Positions 43,809 to 54,634 of a stretch of DNA of 64,000 nucleotides are shown here, one piece after another. The translations under genes were made by a program, and so were the position numbers. The number at the start of each line of letters is the position of its first letter. The stretch's first letter is position 1. Under the pieces are notes generated by a model that was not told where the DNA came from, did no database searches, and saw nothing but the letters and a program-made list of their open reading frames with translations. The DNA is from Pseudomonas viridiflava (lineage in GTDB: Bacteria > Pseudomonadota > Gammaproteobacteria > Pseudomonadales > Pseudomonadaceae): the NCBI RefSeq assembly GCF_001642795.1, contig NZ_LKEH01000016.1:49939-113938 (forward strand). The letters run 5' to 3'.

Positions 43809-43839
43809 TTGACCCTATAGTGGCTACAGGGTGTTCACT
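43809..43839 (+). promoter_or_regulatory. CadR-type operator within the cadA promoter
   Basis: TTGACC (43809-43814) is the -35; about 19 bases on, TTCACT (43834-43839) is a weak -10. Between them lies the dyad ACCCTATAGTGGCTACAGGGT (43812-43832, ACCCT/AGGGT arms extending by one base pair around a central TGG). The over-long spacer and central dyad are the standard MerR-family activator design. Confidence 0.8.
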
Positions 43840-43870
43840 TGGCAACAAGCAGAATCCAGGAGCGCGCCAA

Positions 43871-46108
43871 ATGGGCCCGATCAGCAAAGTTACCCCGACA
43901 CACGGTCATGACGAGCACGAAGAGGTGCACGCAGAGCATGCGCATTCGTGCTGCTCCAGCAAGGCAGCGCCTGCCGTTGTGACGCTCGATAATGCCTCGT
44001 CAGCCGATGCACGGTTGAGCAGTTTTCGTATCGAAGCGATGGACTGCCCGACCGAGCAGACCCTGATCCAGAACAAGCTGGGCAAGCTGGCCGGTGTGCA
44101 GAAACTGGAGTTCAACCTGATCAATCGCATCCTCGGCGTCTGGCATGACCTGCCGTCGACCGATCCGATCCGCGAGGCCATCGGTTCGCTGGGCATGCAG
44201 GCCGATCTGATCGAAGAGGGCGCTGATTCTGACGTCGCCGCTGCACCTGCGCCGAAGAAACACTGGTGGCCGCTGGCGCTGTCCGGCGTCGCTGCGCTGG
44301 CTGCCGAAGTGGTGCACTTTGCTTCGCTGGGCCCGACCTGGGTCGTGGCGCTGCTGGCGCTGGTGTCGATCTTCAGTTGTGGCCTCACGACCTACAAGAA
44401 AGGCTGGATCGCGCTCAAGAACTTCAACCTGAACATCAATGCGTTGATGAGCATCGCCGTGACCGGCGCTGTGCTGATCGGCCAATGGCCTGAGGCGGCG
44501 ATGGTGATGTTCCTGTTCACCGTGGCCGAGCTCATTGAAGCCAAGTCGCTGGACCGTGCGCGTAACGCGATCAGTGGTTTGATGCAGTTGACGCCGGAGC
44601 TGGCAACGGTTCGTCAGGCGGACGGAAGCTGGCTGGAAGTGGATGCCAAAAAGGTCGAACTGGAAGCCATCGTGCGGGTAAAACCGGGCGAGCGTATCGC
44701 GCTGGACGGTGAAGTCGTGTCCGGGCAATCGACCATTGATCAGGCTTCGATTACCGGAGAGAGCCTGCCGGTCGAGAAGGCAGTAGGCGACAAGGTGTTT
44801 GCGGGCACCATCAATCAGGCGGGCTCGCTGGAGTACCGCGTGACGGCCGCGGCGAACAACTCGACGCTGGCGCGGATCATCCATGCAGTCGAAGCCGCTC
44901 AGGGTTCGCGTGCGCCGACCCAGCGCTTCGTCGACAGCTTTTCGCGCATCTACACGCCCGTGGTGTTTGTGGTGGCTCTGGCGGTTGCGCTGGTGGCGCC
45001 GCTGTTTTTTGGCGGCGCATGGTTCGACTGGATCTACCGCGCGCTGGTGCTGCTGGTCGTTGCGTGTCCGTGTGCGCTGGTGATCTCTACGCCTGTGACC
45101 ATTGTCAGCGGTCTGGCGGCTGCGGCGCGCAAGGGTATTTTGATCAAGGGCGGCGTGTACCTGGAAATGGGCGAGAAGCTGGATTACCTGGCGCTCGACA
45201 AGACCGGCACCCTGACGCATGGCAAGCCGGTGCAGACCGACTACGCGGCGTTGCAGGCTGATGCAGCCGACACCGCGCCTGCCATCGCCGCAAGCCTTGC
45301 GGGTCGCTCGGATCACCCGGTTTCCCAGGCCATTGCCAAGGCGGCCGAAGCGGGCGCTGCCGTGCATGAGGTGGTGAATTTCGAAGCGCTGGGCGGGCGC
45401 GGTGTGAAGGGCGAGATCAATGGTCGCCTGTACCACTTGGGCAATCATCGTCTGGTGGAAGAACTGGGGCTGTGCTCGCCTGAGCTGGAAGCACGTCTGG
45501 ACGCACTGGAAATGCAGGGCAAGAGCGTGGTGCTGCTGCTCGACTCAACCGGTCCACTGGCGCTGTTTGCGGTTGCCGATACGGTCAAGGAAACCAGTCG
45601 TCAGGCCATCGCCGAGTTGCATGAGTTGGGCATCAAGACGCTGATGCTGACCGGCGACAACCCGCATACCGCCAAGGCGATTGCCGATCAGGTGGGGATC
45701 GATCAGGCGCTGGGCAACCTGCTCCCTGCGGACAAGCTGGCGGCGATTGAGGGGCTGTATGCGCAAAAACACCGCGTCGGGATGGTCGGCGACGGCATCA
45801 ACGATGCGCCTGCACTGGCACGTTCCGAGATTGGTTTCGCGATGGCGGCGGCGGGGACTGATACGGCGATCGAGACGGCGGATGTTGCGCTGATGGACGA
45901 CGATCTGCGCAAGATTCCGGCGTTCATCCGCCTGTCGCGCAGGACCTCGGCAGTGCTCAAGCAAAACATCGTGCTGGCGATTGTCACCAAGGTGTTGTTC
46001 ATCGGCATCACCTTCGCCGGACTGGCGACCATGTGGATGGCCGTGTTTGCCGACATGGGCGTGAGTTTGCTGGTGGTGTTCAACGGGTTGCGGTTGCTCA
46101 AGAAGTGA
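43871..46108 (+). CDS. cadA: Cd2+/Zn2+/Pb2+-exporting P-type ATPase
   Basis: A 745-residue P1B ATPase that pumps soft divalent metals out of the cytoplasm. A His-rich start (HGHDEHEEVHAEHAHSCC) is followed by an HMA-like domain with MDCPTE instead of MDCxxC. The membrane metal site CPC is at 399-401, the phosphorylated Asp443 in DKTGTLTHG, HP in SDHPVSQ, and GDGINDAPAL starts near 640. The start at 43871 (AGGAG 8 bases upstream) is preferred; the long open frame further upstream runs over cadR. It is divergent from cadR, its likely regulator. Confidence 0.95.
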   Translation: MGPISKVTPTHGHDEHEEVHAEHAHSCCSSKAAPAVVTLDNASSADARLSSFRIEAMDCPTEQTLIQNKLGKLAGVQKLEFNLINRILGVWHDLPSTDPIREAIGSLGMQADLIEEGADSDVAAAPAPKKHWWPLALSGVAALAAEVVHFASLGPTWVVALLALVSIFSCGLTTYKKGWIALKNFNLNINALMSIAVTGAVLIGQWPEAAMVMFLFTVAELIEAKSLDRARNAISGLMQLTPELATVRQADGSWLEVDAKKVELEAIVRVKPGERIALDGEVVSGQSTIDQASITGESLPVEKAVGDKVFAGTINQAGSLEYRVTAAANNSTLARIIHAVEAAQGSRAPTQRFVDSFSRIYTPVVFVVALAVALVAPLFFGGAWFDWIYRALVLLVVACPCALVISTPVTIVSGLAAAARKGILIKGGVYLEMGEKLDYLALDKTGTLTHGKPVQTDYAALQADAADTAPAIAASLAGRSDHPVSQAIAKAAEAGAAVHEVVNFEALGGRGVKGEINGRLYHLGNHRLVEELGLCSPELEARLDALEMQGKSVVLLLDSTGPLALFAVADTVKETSRQAIAELHELGIKTLMLTGDNPHTAKAIADQVGIDQALGNLLPADKLAAIEGLYAQKHRVGMVGDGINDAPALARSEIGFAMAAAGTDTAIETADVALMDDDLRKIPAFIRLSRRTSAVLKQNIVLAIVTKVLFIGITFAGLATMWMAVFADMGVSLLVVFNGLRLLKK

Positions 46109-46164
46109 GCAACTTCCGAACCTGATCATGCCCATGCTCTGCGTCACACCGCGGAGCGAGTGTG

Positions 46165-46968
46165 CTACCGACCAAACCGCTCCTGTCCCCAGGCGATGAG
46201 TGTTTCGAGCAGTGGCCTGAGGACGTTGCGGGTCGGTTCGGCCAGGTCCGGGCGGTAGTGGAAGGGGGCGAATTCTTCCATGTAGGTGCTTTGCGCCAGT
46301 TCCAACTGCACGGCGTGGATGTTGTTCGCCGGGTCGCCGTAATGGCGGGTGATGTGGCCACCCTTGAAGCGACCGTTCAGCACGTGGCTGTAATCCTTGG
46401 CAGATGCACAGACCTGTTCCAGCCTGCTGGCCAGTTCCGCGTCGCAGCTGGCGCCGTTGAAGGTGCCGAGGTTGAAGTCTGGCAGACGGCCATCGAACAG
46501 GTGCGGGACGTGGCCGCGAATCGAGTGCGCATCGAACAGCAGCGCGTAGCCGAACTCGTCGCGCAACCGTTGCAGTTCCTGCTCCAGCGTCTGGTGATAT
46601 GGCGCCCAGATCTGCTCCAGATACTTCGCCCGCTCTTCAGGCGCCGGCGTTTGTCCTTCCTTGAACAGCGGCACGCCGTCGAACAGGATCGATGGAAACA
46701 GCCCCGTGGTCGCACCGGCATACATCGGTTTGTCGTCAGACGGACGATTGAGGTCGATGACGAATCGCGAATACTCGGCCGCCAGGGTGCTGGCGCCCAG
46801 TTCGGCGGCGAAGTCGTACAGACGCGGAATGTGCCAGTCGGTGTCGGGCAGGCTCAGCGCCTCGTCCACCAGCCCGGCTTCCACCGCAGGCGTGAGCTTG
46901 AGGCCCGCGTGGGGCATGCTGATCAGCAGCGGAAGTCGGCCGCGAGTGAATGTCAGAACGTTGTCCAC
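46165..46968 (-). CDS. hutG: N-formylglutamate deformylase
   Basis: A 267-residue amidohydrolase of the N-formylglutamate family, which releases formate from N-formylglutamate, the last step of the HutF-dependent histidine pathway. Seen: LLISMPHAGLKLTP, FVIDLNRPSDD, LFDAHSIRGHVP (metal-site His and Asp) and RFKGGHITRHYGDP. The start is GTG at 46968, with AAGGAG about 6 bases upstream; no ATG fits. It begins 11 bases after the hutI stop and ends the hut operon on this strand. Confidence 0.94.
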   Translation of the reverse strand: MDNVLTFTRGRLPLLISMPHAGLKLTPAVEAGLVDEALSLPDTDWHIPRLYDFAAELGASTLAAEYSRFVIDLNRPSDDKPMYAGATTGLFPSILFDGVPLFKEGQTPAPEERAKYLEQIWAPYHQTLEQELQRLRDEFGYALLFDAHSIRGHVPHLFDGRLPDFNLGTFNGASCDAELASRLEQVCASAKDYSHVLNGRFKGGHITRHYGDPANNIHAVQLELAQSTYMEEFAPFHYRPDLAEPTRNVLRPLLETLIAWGQERFGR

Positions 46969-46979
46969 AATCTTCTCCT

Positions 46980-48185
46980 TTAAACCAGTGATTCGACGCC
47001 ATGACGCACGACGCGTTTGTCCAGATCGCCGCCCAGCCAATACGCCAGATCAGCCGGTCGCTCGATGTCCCAGGCGACGAAATCCGCCGTCTTGCCGACT
47101 TCCAGCGAACCGTGTGTATCGCCCATGCCCAGCGCTTTGGCTGCGTTGAGTGTGACGCCTGCCAGTGCTTCTTCTGGCGTCATGCGGAACAGCGTGCAGG
47201 CCATGTTGAGCATCAAGCGCAGCGACAGGCCGGGGGAGGTGCCGGGGTTCATGTCGGTGGAAATCGCAATGGGCACGCCATGTTTGCGCAGCGCATCCAT
47301 CGGCGGCAGTTGCGTCTCGCGCAGGAAGTAGTAGGCGCCCGGCAGCAGCACGGCGACCGTGCCCGACGCGGCCATGGCGATGACGTCCTCTTCGGTCATG
47401 AACTCCAGATGGTCCGCCGACAGGGCCTTGTAGCGCGCCGCCAGACTTGAACCGCCCAGCGACGAGAGCTGTTCGGCGTGCAGCTTCACCGGCAGGCCGA
47501 GCTGGCCGGCGGTGATGAACACCTGCTCGACCTGCGCCGGGGAAAACGCCAGGTACTCACAGAACGCGTCCACGGCATCCACCAGCCCTTCGGCGGCCAG
47601 CGCCGGGAGCATTTCGTTGCAGATGTGGTGGATGTAGTCGTCGGCGCGGTTGGCGTATTCAGGCGGCAGCGCGTGGGCGGCCAGGCAGGTGCTGCGCACG
47701 GTCACAGGTTGGGTATTGCCGAGACGACGGATCACGCGCAGCAACTTGCGTTCGTTCTCCAGATCCAGCCCGTAGCCGGACTTCATCTCGACAGTGGTCA
47801 CGCCATCCTTGAACAGATGCCGCAAGCGACGTTCTGCGCTGATGTACAGCTCGTCTTCGGTCGCGGCACGGGTGGCTCGTACGGTGCTGGCGATGCCGCC
47901 GCCTGCGGCTGCGATGTCGGCGTAGCTCACGCCTTGCAACCGCTGCTCGAATTCGCCGCTGCGGTTGCCGCCGAACACGGTGTGGGTGTGACAGTCGATC
48001 AGACCGGGCGTGACCCATGCTCCGCCCAGATCGGTACAGTTTTCATAGTCCGTTTCCGCCACCTGATCCTGAGGCCCGATCCATTCGATGTACGCTCCGG
48101 AAGTCACGATGGCGGCATCCTCGATGATCGAGTATTTGCCGTGTGCCATGGTTGCGATGTGACAGTTCTTCCAGAGCGTTTTCAT
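46980..48185 (-). CDS. hutI: Imidazolonepropionase
   Basis: A 401-residue amidohydrolase that opens 4-imidazolone-5-propionate to N-formimino-glutamate. Metal-site His-x-His is in [12 protein letters not shown], with later [12 protein letters not shown] and SADHLEF, and Asp in [13 protein letters not shown]. Length and motifs are standard. It follows hutT by 16 bases and precedes hutG by 11, so translation is probably coupled. Confidence 0.96.
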   Translation of the reverse strand: MKTLWKNCHIATMAHGKYSIIEDAAIVTSGAYIEWIGPQDQVAETDYENCTDLGGAWVTPGLIDCHTHTVFGGNRSGEFEQRLQGVSYADIAAAGGGIASTVRATRAATEDELYISAERRLRHLFKDGVTTVEMKSGYGLDLENERKLLRVIRRLGNTQPVTVRSTCLAAHALPPEYANRADDYIHHICNEMLPALAAEGLVDAVDAFCEYLAFSPAQVEQVFITAGQLGLPVKLHAEQLSSLGGSSLAARYKALSADHLEFMTEEDVIAMAASGTVAVLLPGAYYFLRETQLPPMDALRKHGVPIAISTDMNPGTSPGLSLRLMLNMACTLFRMTPEEALAGVTLNAAKALGMGDTHGSLEVGKTADFVAWDIERPADLAYWLGGDLDKRVVRHGVESLV

Positions 48186-48201
48186 CCAGGGCCTCCTCAG
48201 G

Positions 48202-49578
48202 CTAGGGGACAGGTTTCAGCGATTTGGGTTTCACCCATAGACGGTAGGCGATGACCAGCAGCACGATCCAGATCGCGCCGACTATCAGCGCGGCGCGGTT
48301 GTCCGGGAAGTACCCCAGCACGCCGAAGATAAACAGCATGAAGACAATGGCGGCTGCTGGCGCATACGGCCAGAACGGCACCGGGAATTTCAGCTCGGCG
48401 ACTTCTTCGGCGCTCATGGCGCGGCGCATCGCGACCTGGGTCAGCAGGATCATCAGCCAGACCCAGACGGTGGCGAAGGTGGCCAGCGAGGCGATCAGCA
48501 GGAACACGTCCTTGGGGATCAGGTAGTTGAGCACCACGCCGCCCAGCAGCGTCACGCCCATCACCACCACGGTCATCCACGGCACGCCTTGCCGCGAAAG
48601 GTGGGCAAAGCTGGCCGGTGCCTGACCATCGCGCGCCAGCCCGTACATCATGCGGCCTGCGCCGAAGATGTCGCTGTTGATCGCCGACACGGCGGCGGAA
48701 ATCACCACGATGTTGAGAATGGTGGCGGCCGACGCGATGCCCAGATTGTCGAAAATCTGCACGAACGGGCTGCCCTGCGTGCCGATCTGTGGCCATGGAT
48801 AAATGGACATCAGCACGAACAGTGTCAGTACGTAGAACAGCAGAATGCGCAGCGGTACGGCATTGATCGCACTCGGCAGCGAGCGTTGCGGGTCCTTGGC
48901 TTCACCGGCGGTAATCCCGATGACCTCGATGCCGCCGAAGGCAAACATCACCACGGCAAACGATGCGATCAGACCCGCGACGCCGTTGGGCATGAAACCG
49001 CCATGCGCCCACAGGTTGGCGATGCCGATCTCCGTGCCTGTGGTTGAGCTGCCAATGCCGAACAGCATGATGCCGAACCCCGCCAGAATCATCGCGATGA
49101 TCGCGCCGACCTTGAGCAGCGACAGCCAGAATTCGGTTTCGCCAAAGACTTTCACGTTGCACAGGTTCAGCGCGGCGATCAGGAACACGATGCCCAGCAC
49201 CCAGATCCAGCGCGGCACTTCCGGGAACCAGAAGCCCATGTAGATCCCGAACGCGGTGACGTCGGCGAGGCAGACGATGATCATCTCGAACGCGTAGGTC
49301 CAGCCCAGGACGAAGCCTGCCAGCGGGCCCAGATAGCGCGTGGCGTAGTGGCTGAACGAACCGGCCACCGGATGGTGCACGGCCATTTCGCCCAGCGCAC
49401 GCATGACCATGAACACCGCCGCGCCGCCGATCAGGTAGGCCAGCAATACTGCAGGGCCTGCCTGTTGAATCGCCGAGGCGGAGCCGTAGAACAACCCTGT
49501 GCCGATGGCAGAGCCCAGGGCCATGAAGCGAATGTGGCGGGCGGATAACCCGCGTTTCAAACCATCTCGTGACGTCAT
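48202..49578 (-). CDS. hutT: Histidine permease, AAT family
   Basis: A 458-residue amino-acid transporter with twelve membrane segments. The start [29 protein letters not shown] carries the conserved GSAIGTGLF substrate-backbone motif, and [16 protein letters not shown] follows. Its position within the hut operon, between hutH and hutI, indicates histidine (or urocanate) uptake; Pseudomonas HutT proteins of this kind carry histidine. Specificity for histidine versus urocanate cannot be told by eye. Confidence 0.9.
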   Translation of the reverse strand: MTSRDGLKRGLSARHIRFMALGSAIGTGLFYGSASAIQQAGPAVLLAYLIGGAAVFMVMRALGEMAVHHPVAGSFSHYATRYLGPLAGFVLGWTYAFEMIIVCLADVTAFGIYMGFWFPEVPRWIWVLGIVFLIAALNLCNVKVFGETEFWLSLLKVGAIIAMILAGFGIMLFGIGSSTTGTEIGIANLWAHGGFMPNGVAGLIASFAVVMFAFGGIEVIGITAGEAKDPQRSLPSAINAVPLRILLFYVLTLFVLMSIYPWPQIGTQGSPFVQIFDNLGIASAATILNIVVISAAVSAINSDIFGAGRMMYGLARDGQAPASFAHLSRQGVPWMTVVVMGVTLLGGVVLNYLIPKDVFLLIASLATFATVWVWLMILLTQVAMRRAMSAEEVAELKFPVPFWPYAPAAAIVFMLFIFGVLGYFPDNRAALIVGAIWIVLLVIAYRLWVKPKSLKPVP

Positions 49579-49681
49579 TTCAGGTCCATTTCATTACTGG
49601 TATGGCTATAGCTGCGAGAACGCCTGCATCCGGCTTCCCGCAGCGATTGACCATGGCGAGCCCTGCCAGGCTCGCGGTGCA

Positions 49682-51229
49682 TCACAGACTCGGTAGCAGA
49701 CGTGCAGGAACCAAAGGGTTCAGGCAAGTGGAGGACAACAGCTGGCTGGCAGCTTCGATGTCCGGTGCGAAAAAGCGGTCTTTGTCGTAGGACGGGACCT
49801 TGCTGCGCAGCAGGGCACGGGCCTGCTCCAGTTTCGGAGAGGTTTTCAGACCATTGCGCAGGTCCAGACCCTGACACGCAGCCAGCCATTCTACGGCAAG
49901 AATCCCGCGAACGTTTTCTGCCATTTCCCATAACCGCTTGCCGGCGGCTGGCGCCATCGACACATGGTCTTCCTGGTTGGCCGACGTCGGCAGGCTGTCG
50001 ACGCTGTGCGGGTGGGCCAGCGCCTTGTTTTCACTGGCCAGCGCGGCGGCCGTGACCTGGGCGATCATGAAACCGGAATTGACCCCGCCGTTGGCCACCA
50101 GGAACGGCGGCAGTTGCGACATGTGCTTGTCCATCATCAGCGAAATGCGTCGCTCGCTGAGCGAGCCGATTTCGGCGATGGCCAGCGCCAGGTTGTCCGC
50201 CGCCATGGCGACCGGCTCGGCGTGGAAGTTGCCGCCGGAGATCACGTCGTTCTCGGCAGCGAACACCAACGGATTATCGGACACGGCGTTGGCTTCGATT
50301 TCCAGTACTTCGGCAGCCTGACGCAACTGAGTCAGGCAGGCGCCCATGACCTGGGGCTGGCAGCGCAGCGAGTAGGGGTCCTGAACCTTGTCGCAATTGC
50401 GGTGCGACTCGGACACTTCGCTGCTGTCACCCAGCAGGTCGCGGTAGCACGCGGCGGAATCGATCTGTCCGCGCTGGCCACGTGCGGCATGGATGCGTGC
50501 GTCGAACGGCGAGCGCGAACCCAGCACCGCTTCGACCGTGAGCGAGCCGCAGGTCAGGGCGGCGGCGAAAAGATCCTCGCCTTCGAACAGGCCGCGCAGC
50601 GCGTAAGCGGTCGAAACCTGCGTGCCGTTGAGCAGCGCCAGACCTTCCTTGGCGGCCAGGGTCAGCGGCGTCAGGCCGGCGACTTTCAGGGCCTCGACTG
50701 CATTGAGCCATTCGCCCTTGTAGCGCGCCTTGCCTTCACCCAGCAGCACCAGCGACATGTGCGCCAGCGGCGCGAGGTCACCAGAGGCACCCACCGAGCC
50801 CTTGAGCGGGATGTGCGGATAGACCTCGGCATTGATCAGCGCAATCAGCGCGTCGATGACCACCCGACGAATCCCCGAAAAGCCCCGGCTCAGGCTGTTG
50901 ACCTTGAGCACCATGATCACCCGCACCAGTTCATCACTGATCGGCTGGCCGACACCGGCGGCGTGGGACAGCACCAGCGAACGCTGCAGATTCTCCAGGT
51001 CTTCGCTGGCGATGCGCGTCGAGGCCAGCAGGCCGAAACCGGTGTTTATGCCGTAAGCGGTGCGATTCTCGGCCAGGATGCGCTCGACGCACGCCACGCT
51101 GTCGTCGATCTGCTGGTCTGCGCTGGCATCGAGCGTCAGGGTCACAGGGCGCTGATAAATGGCGCGCAATTGCGCCAGGGTCAGTTGGCCGGGAATCAGG
51201 TTGAAGGTGTGGGCAGAGGGGGTGGTCAC
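49682..51229 (-). CDS. hutH: Histidine ammonia-lyase (catalytically intact paralogue)
   Basis: A 515-residue lyase converting histidine to urocanate and ammonia. The MIO-forming Ala148-Ser149-Gly150 is in [14 protein letters not shown]. Active-site Tyr in AYGINTGFG, Asn in NGTQVSTA, Tyr286 and Arg289 in [10 protein letters not shown], and Glu in NQEDHVSMA are all present. It is the second of two HutH-like genes in the operon; the other, immediately upstream, lacks several of these residues, so this copy (often called hutH2) should be the functional enzyme. Confidence 0.96.
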   Translation of the reverse strand: MTTPSAHTFNLIPGQLTLAQLRAIYQRPVTLTLDASADQQIDDSVACVERILAENRTAYGINTGFGLLASTRIASEDLENLQRSLVLSHAAGVGQPISDELVRVIMVLKVNSLSRGFSGIRRVVIDALIALINAEVYPHIPLKGSVGASGDLAPLAHMSLVLLGEGKARYKGEWLNAVEALKVAGLTPLTLAAKEGLALLNGTQVSTAYALRGLFEGEDLFAAALTCGSLTVEAVLGSRSPFDARIHAARGQRGQIDSAACYRDLLGDSSEVSESHRNCDKVQDPYSLRCQPQVMGACLTQLRQAAEVLEIEANAVSDNPLVFAAENDVISGGNFHAEPVAMAADNLALAIAEIGSLSERRISLMMDKHMSQLPPFLVANGGVNSGFMIAQVTAAALASENKALAHPHSVDSLPTSANQEDHVSMAPAAGKRLWEMAENVRGILAVEWLAACQGLDLRNGLKTSPKLEQARALLRSKVPSYDKDRFFAPDIEAASQLLSSTCLNPLVPARLLPSL

Positions 51230-51323
51230 GATGCAGCTACTCCTTGATTGATGTCGGGCGTGCGCGCTTCTTGAACGCGCCGCCGTCGGCCCTGCGTGGG
51301 TAACGCCGGGCCTTGACCGCTTT

Positions 51324-52865
51324 TTATTGGGTTGCCGTGTGTTCGCGGCAGCGCTGGAAAATCCTTTCCAGCATCTGTTGTTCGTTGATCAGTGCTGCGC
51401 TGCTGGCGATGTCCGGCGCCAGCCAGCGGTCTTCGTCATAGGCGGGCACCCGCTCGCGCAATAGCTGCCAGGCGATGTTCGTCCCGACGCCGAAGCGCTG
51501 GGTCTTGAGGAATTCGAAGGCCTGCGCCGCGAGCAGGTATTCGATGGCGAGAATCTGCGTCGCGTTGCCCAGCACCTTGTGCAGCTTGAGTGCGGCGCTG
51601 GTGCCCAGGCTCAGGTGATCTTCCTGCAGGCCGGACGTGACGTAGTTATCCACAACCGCCGGTTGCGCCATCTGACGGTTTTCCGCGCACAGCGAGGCAG
51701 CAACGTACTGGACGATCATCATTCCCGAGTTGACGCCCGGCTGGCTGACCAGAAACGCGGGCAGGCCGCTGACCATCGGGTTGATCAGGCGGTCCAAACG
51801 ACGCTCGGCAATCGAGCCCAGCTCGGCGACAGCCATGCACAAAAGGTCCGCCGCCATCGCCACGGATTGACCGTGCGGATTGGCCTGGGACACCACGCGA
51901 TAGGCGTCGGGCGTGCCGAGCAGCAGCGGGTTGTCGGTGACCGAATTGAGTTCGGTCTCGATCTGGCGAATGGCATGTGCCAGTTGATCGCGGGTGGCGC
52001 CATGTACCTGCGGAATCGAACGGATGCTCAGCGCATCCTGAGTCCTAATACCCTGACTGCTGGCGAGCACTTCGCTGCCTGCCAGCAGGCTTCGCAGGTT
52101 GCTGCCGACTATCTGCATGCCGGGATGTGGCTTGAGGGCGAGGATGGTTTCATCGAAGGCGTCCAGCTGACCGCGCAGCGCTTCGAAGGTCATGGCACCG
52201 ATCACGTCGGCCCACTGGGTCAGGCGTTCGGCATCGGCGATGGCCAGACAGCTCAGGCCGGTCATGCAGGGCGTGCCGTTGACCAGACACAAGCCGTCCT
52301 TCGCGCCCAGCGTCACGGGCTTGAGACCTTCCTCATCCAGCGCCTGCTGTGCCGACACGATCTGCCCGCGATAGCTGACCTGACCGACGCCCAGCAAGGC
52401 GACGCCGACGTGGGCCATGTGGGTCAGGTAACCGACCGAGCCCTGCGCCGGGACCTGTGGTGTGATGCCGCGATTGAGCAGGGCCAGCAGCGCTTCGACC
52501 ACTTGCCGATGAATGCCGGATTTGCCCTGACTGTAATTGAGCAGTGCGGCGCAGATGATCGCGCGGGTCTGCTCGTCGGCCAGCGGTGCGCCAACGCCAC
52601 AGGCATGGCTGAGCAAGGTGTTGCGCGACAGACGACTGAGCTGTTCGCCTTCCAGCGAGACATTGCACAGCGCGCCCAGGCCGGTGTTCACGCCATAGGC
52701 GCGCTCGCCGCTGGCGACGATCTGCCGGACGATGGCCTGGGCGTTGTCGATCCTCGCCCACGCGGCGTCGGACAGCACCAGTTGCGCGCCATGCCGGGCG
52801 ACGGCCACCACATCCTGCCAGCGCGCCGGGGCGTCGCCGATGACGATCTGTTCTGCTCGCGACAT
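51324..52865 (-). CDS. HutH paralogue lacking the MIO-forming serine
   Basis: A 513-residue protein of the aromatic amino acid lyase family, full length and without frameshift. Aligned without gaps to its neighbour, the Ala-Ser-Gly that cyclises to the MIO electrophile is Ser143-Val144-Gly145 ([13 protein letters not shown]), and the active-site Tyr of the DPYSLR segment is Leu279 (DALSIR). Tyr in AYGVNTGLG, Asn196, Arg282 and the Glu of LQEDHLS are kept. Without the central Ser no MIO can form, so a classic lyase reaction is unlikely. It may be regulatory, structural or a binding protein. Pseudomonas hut loci often carry such a first copy (hutH1). ATG at 52865 is preferred to an upstream TTG. 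Confidence 0.88.
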   Translation of the reverse strand: MSRAEQIVIGDAPARWQDVVAVARHGAQLVLSDAAWARIDNAQAIVRQIVASGERAYGVNTGLGALCNVSLEGEQLSRLSRNTLLSHACGVGAPLADEQTRAIICAALLNYSQGKSGIHRQVVEALLALLNRGITPQVPAQGSVGYLTHMAHVGVALLGVGQVSYRGQIVSAQQALDEEGLKPVTLGAKDGLCLVNGTPCMTGLSCLAIADAERLTQWADVIGAMTFEALRGQLDAFDETILALKPHPGMQIVGSNLRSLLAGSEVLASSQGIRTQDALSIRSIPQVHGATRDQLAHAIRQIETELNSVTDNPLLLGTPDAYRVVSQANPHGQSVAMAADLLCMAVAELGSIAERRLDRLINPMVSGLPAFLVSQPGVNSGMMIVQYVAASLCAENRQMAQPAVVDNYVTSGLQEDHLSLGTSAALKLHKVLGNATQILAIEYLLAAQAFEFLKTQRFGVGTNIAWQLLRERVPAYDEDRWLAPDIASSAALINEQQMLERIFQRCREHTATQ

Positions 52866-52877
52866 CTGCAACGGTCC

Positions 52878-53708
52878 TTAAAGAGTGGCCACGCGGCGCT
52901 GAACGAAACGGTCCACGTAATCGTCAGCGGGCGAGTGAAGGATTTCTTTCGGCGTGCCGACCTGAATCAGCCGCCCGTCCTTGAGAATCGCGATCCGGTT
53001 GCCGATGCGCACCGCTTCGTCCAGGTCGTGGGTAATGAACACGATGGTCTTGTGCAGCTTGGCCTGCAGTTCGAGCAACTGGTCCTGCATTTCGGCGCGG
53101 ATCAGTGGGTCGAGGGCACTGAACGCTTCGTCCATCAGGATGATGTCGGTGTCGGCCGCCAACGCGCGGGCCAGACCGACCCGCTGGCGCATGCCGCCGG
53201 AGAGCTGGTGCGGGTACTTGTTTTCGTAGCCGCTCAGGCCGACCGTGGTGATCCAGTGCCGGGCGCGCTCATCACACAGCGCCTTGGTCTCGCCGCGCAC
53301 TTTCAAGCCGTAGGCCACGTTGGCCAGCACGGTCTTGTGCGGCAGCAGGCCGAAGCTCTGGAACACCATGCTGATCTTGTGTCGGCGAAACTGGCGCAGC
53401 GCTTCCATGTCGTAGCGCAGGATGTCCTCGCCATCGACCAGAATCTCACCGCTGGTAGGGTCGATCAGCCGATTGAAGTGTCGTACCAGCGTCGACTTAC
53501 CGGAGCCTGACAGGCCCATGATCACGAAAATCTCTCCACTGGCAATCGACAGTGACAGATCGTTCACGCCGACGACGCAGCCGGTTTTGGCCAGCACCTG
53601 ATCCTTGCTCTGATTTTGCTGGACCATCGCCAGCGCTTCCTTTTCGCGGCTGCCGAAAATCTTGAACACATTGCGTACGACGATCTTGTTCTGTTCCGCA
53701 CTCATCAT
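52878..53708 (-). CDS. hutV: Histidine/betaine-type ABC transporter ATP-binding protein
   Basis: A 276-residue ATPase of the ProV/OpuA class. Walker [11 protein letters not shown], signature [16 protein letters not shown], Walker [14 protein letters not shown], and the H-loop in [15 protein letters not shown]. It lacks the CBS pair often present in ProV. It overlaps the hutW stop codon by 4 bases (ATGA). With HutW and HutX it makes a high-affinity histidine importer. Confidence 0.93.
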   Translation of the reverse strand: MMSAEQNKIVVRNVFKIFGSREKEALAMVQQNQSKDQVLAKTGCVVGVNDLSLSIASGEIFVIMGLSGSGKSTLVRHFNRLIDPTSGEILVDGEDILRYDMEALRQFRRHKISMVFQSFGLLPHKTVLANVAYGLKVRGETKALCDERARHWITTVGLSGYENKYPHQLSGGMRQRVGLARALAADTDIILMDEAFSALDPLIRAEMQDQLLELQAKLHKTIVFITHDLDEAVRIGNRIAILKDGRLIQVGTPKEILHSPADDYVDRFVQRRVATL

Positions 53709-54556
53709 TTCTGCGCCTCATGCCGTGGGCGGCCGTAGGCCTGCGTGATGCGGTCGATCACGACCGCCAGAATGACGATGGCCAGTCCCGCTTCCAGTCC
53801 ACGTCCAACGTTCAGCGTCTGAATGCCGACGAGTACGTCTTCGCCCAGACCGCGAGCGCCGATCATCGAGGCAATCACTACCATCGACAGCGCCATCATG
53901 GTGGTCTGGTTGATCCCGGCCATGATGCTGGGCATTGCTAGTGGCAGTTGCACGCCGAACAGTTGCTGCCAGCGGTTGGCACCGAACGCGTTGATGGCTT
54001 CCATGACTTCGCCATCGACCTGACGAATGCCCAGGTCGGTCAGGCGGATCAGCGGTGGAGCGGCGTAGATCACGGTGGCGAAGATCGCCGGGACCTTGCC
54101 CAGACCGAACAGCATCAGCACCGGAATCAGGTAAACGAAGCTGGGCATGGTCTGCATGATGTCCAGCAGTGGCATCAGCACTGAGCGCAGACGGTTGCTG
54201 CGCGCCGAAAGAATCCCCAGCGGGATGCCGATCAGCACGGCGATGATCGTGGCGACCAGCATCAGCGCCAGGGTCTGCATCAGTTTGTCCCACAACCCGA
54301 CCGCGCCAACCAGAAACAGCAGGCCGACGATCACGACGGTGGTGACGACCTTGCGCGTGGCGTGCCAGGCGATGCCGCCGACGATCAGCAGCATCAGCCA
54401 CCACGGCGCCATGCGCAGCAGGCCTTCCAGATTGACGATGGCCCACAGCAGGGTGTCGGAGATGTGCCGGAACACATCGCCGTATTGGGTGACCAGCGAG
54501 TCGACGCCGTCATTGACCCAGTTGGCGATCGAGAAAGTGAAGCTTTCAGGGAACAT
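53705..54556 (-). CDS. hutW: Histidine ABC transporter permease
   Basis: A 283-residue ProW-like permease with about six membrane segments and the BPD_transp_1 motif ([35 protein letters not shown] in two parts). It follows hutX by 78 bp. The sequence belongs to the quaternary-amine uptake subfamily, which in Pseudomonas hut operons serves histidine. Confidence 0.93.
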   Translation of the reverse strand: MFPESFTFSIANWVNDGVDSLVTQYGDVFRHISDTLLWAIVNLEGLLRMAPWWLMLLIVGGIAWHATRKVVTTVVIVGLLFLVGAVGLWDKLMQTLALMLVATIIAVLIGIPLGILSARSNRLRSVLMPLLDIMQTMPSFVYLIPVLMLFGLGKVPAIFATVIYAAPPLIRLTDLGIRQVDGEVMEAINAFGANRWQQLFGVQLPLAMPSIMAGINQTTMMALSMVVIASMIGARGLGEDVLVGIQTLNVGRGLEAGLAIVILAVVIDRITQAYGRPRHEAQK

Positions 54557-54634
54557 AAGCGGCTCTCAAGTAAGGTGTATCGGACCCACGAACGGGCAAC
54601 CGGACCGGCACTGTCAGCCCGGCTGCCCAGTCGT

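Noticed and set aside
51579..53510. A 643-codon plus-strand frame opposite the first HutH paralogue and hutV
   Set aside because: Same pattern of antisense shadowing; the minus-strand genes carry clear family motifs.
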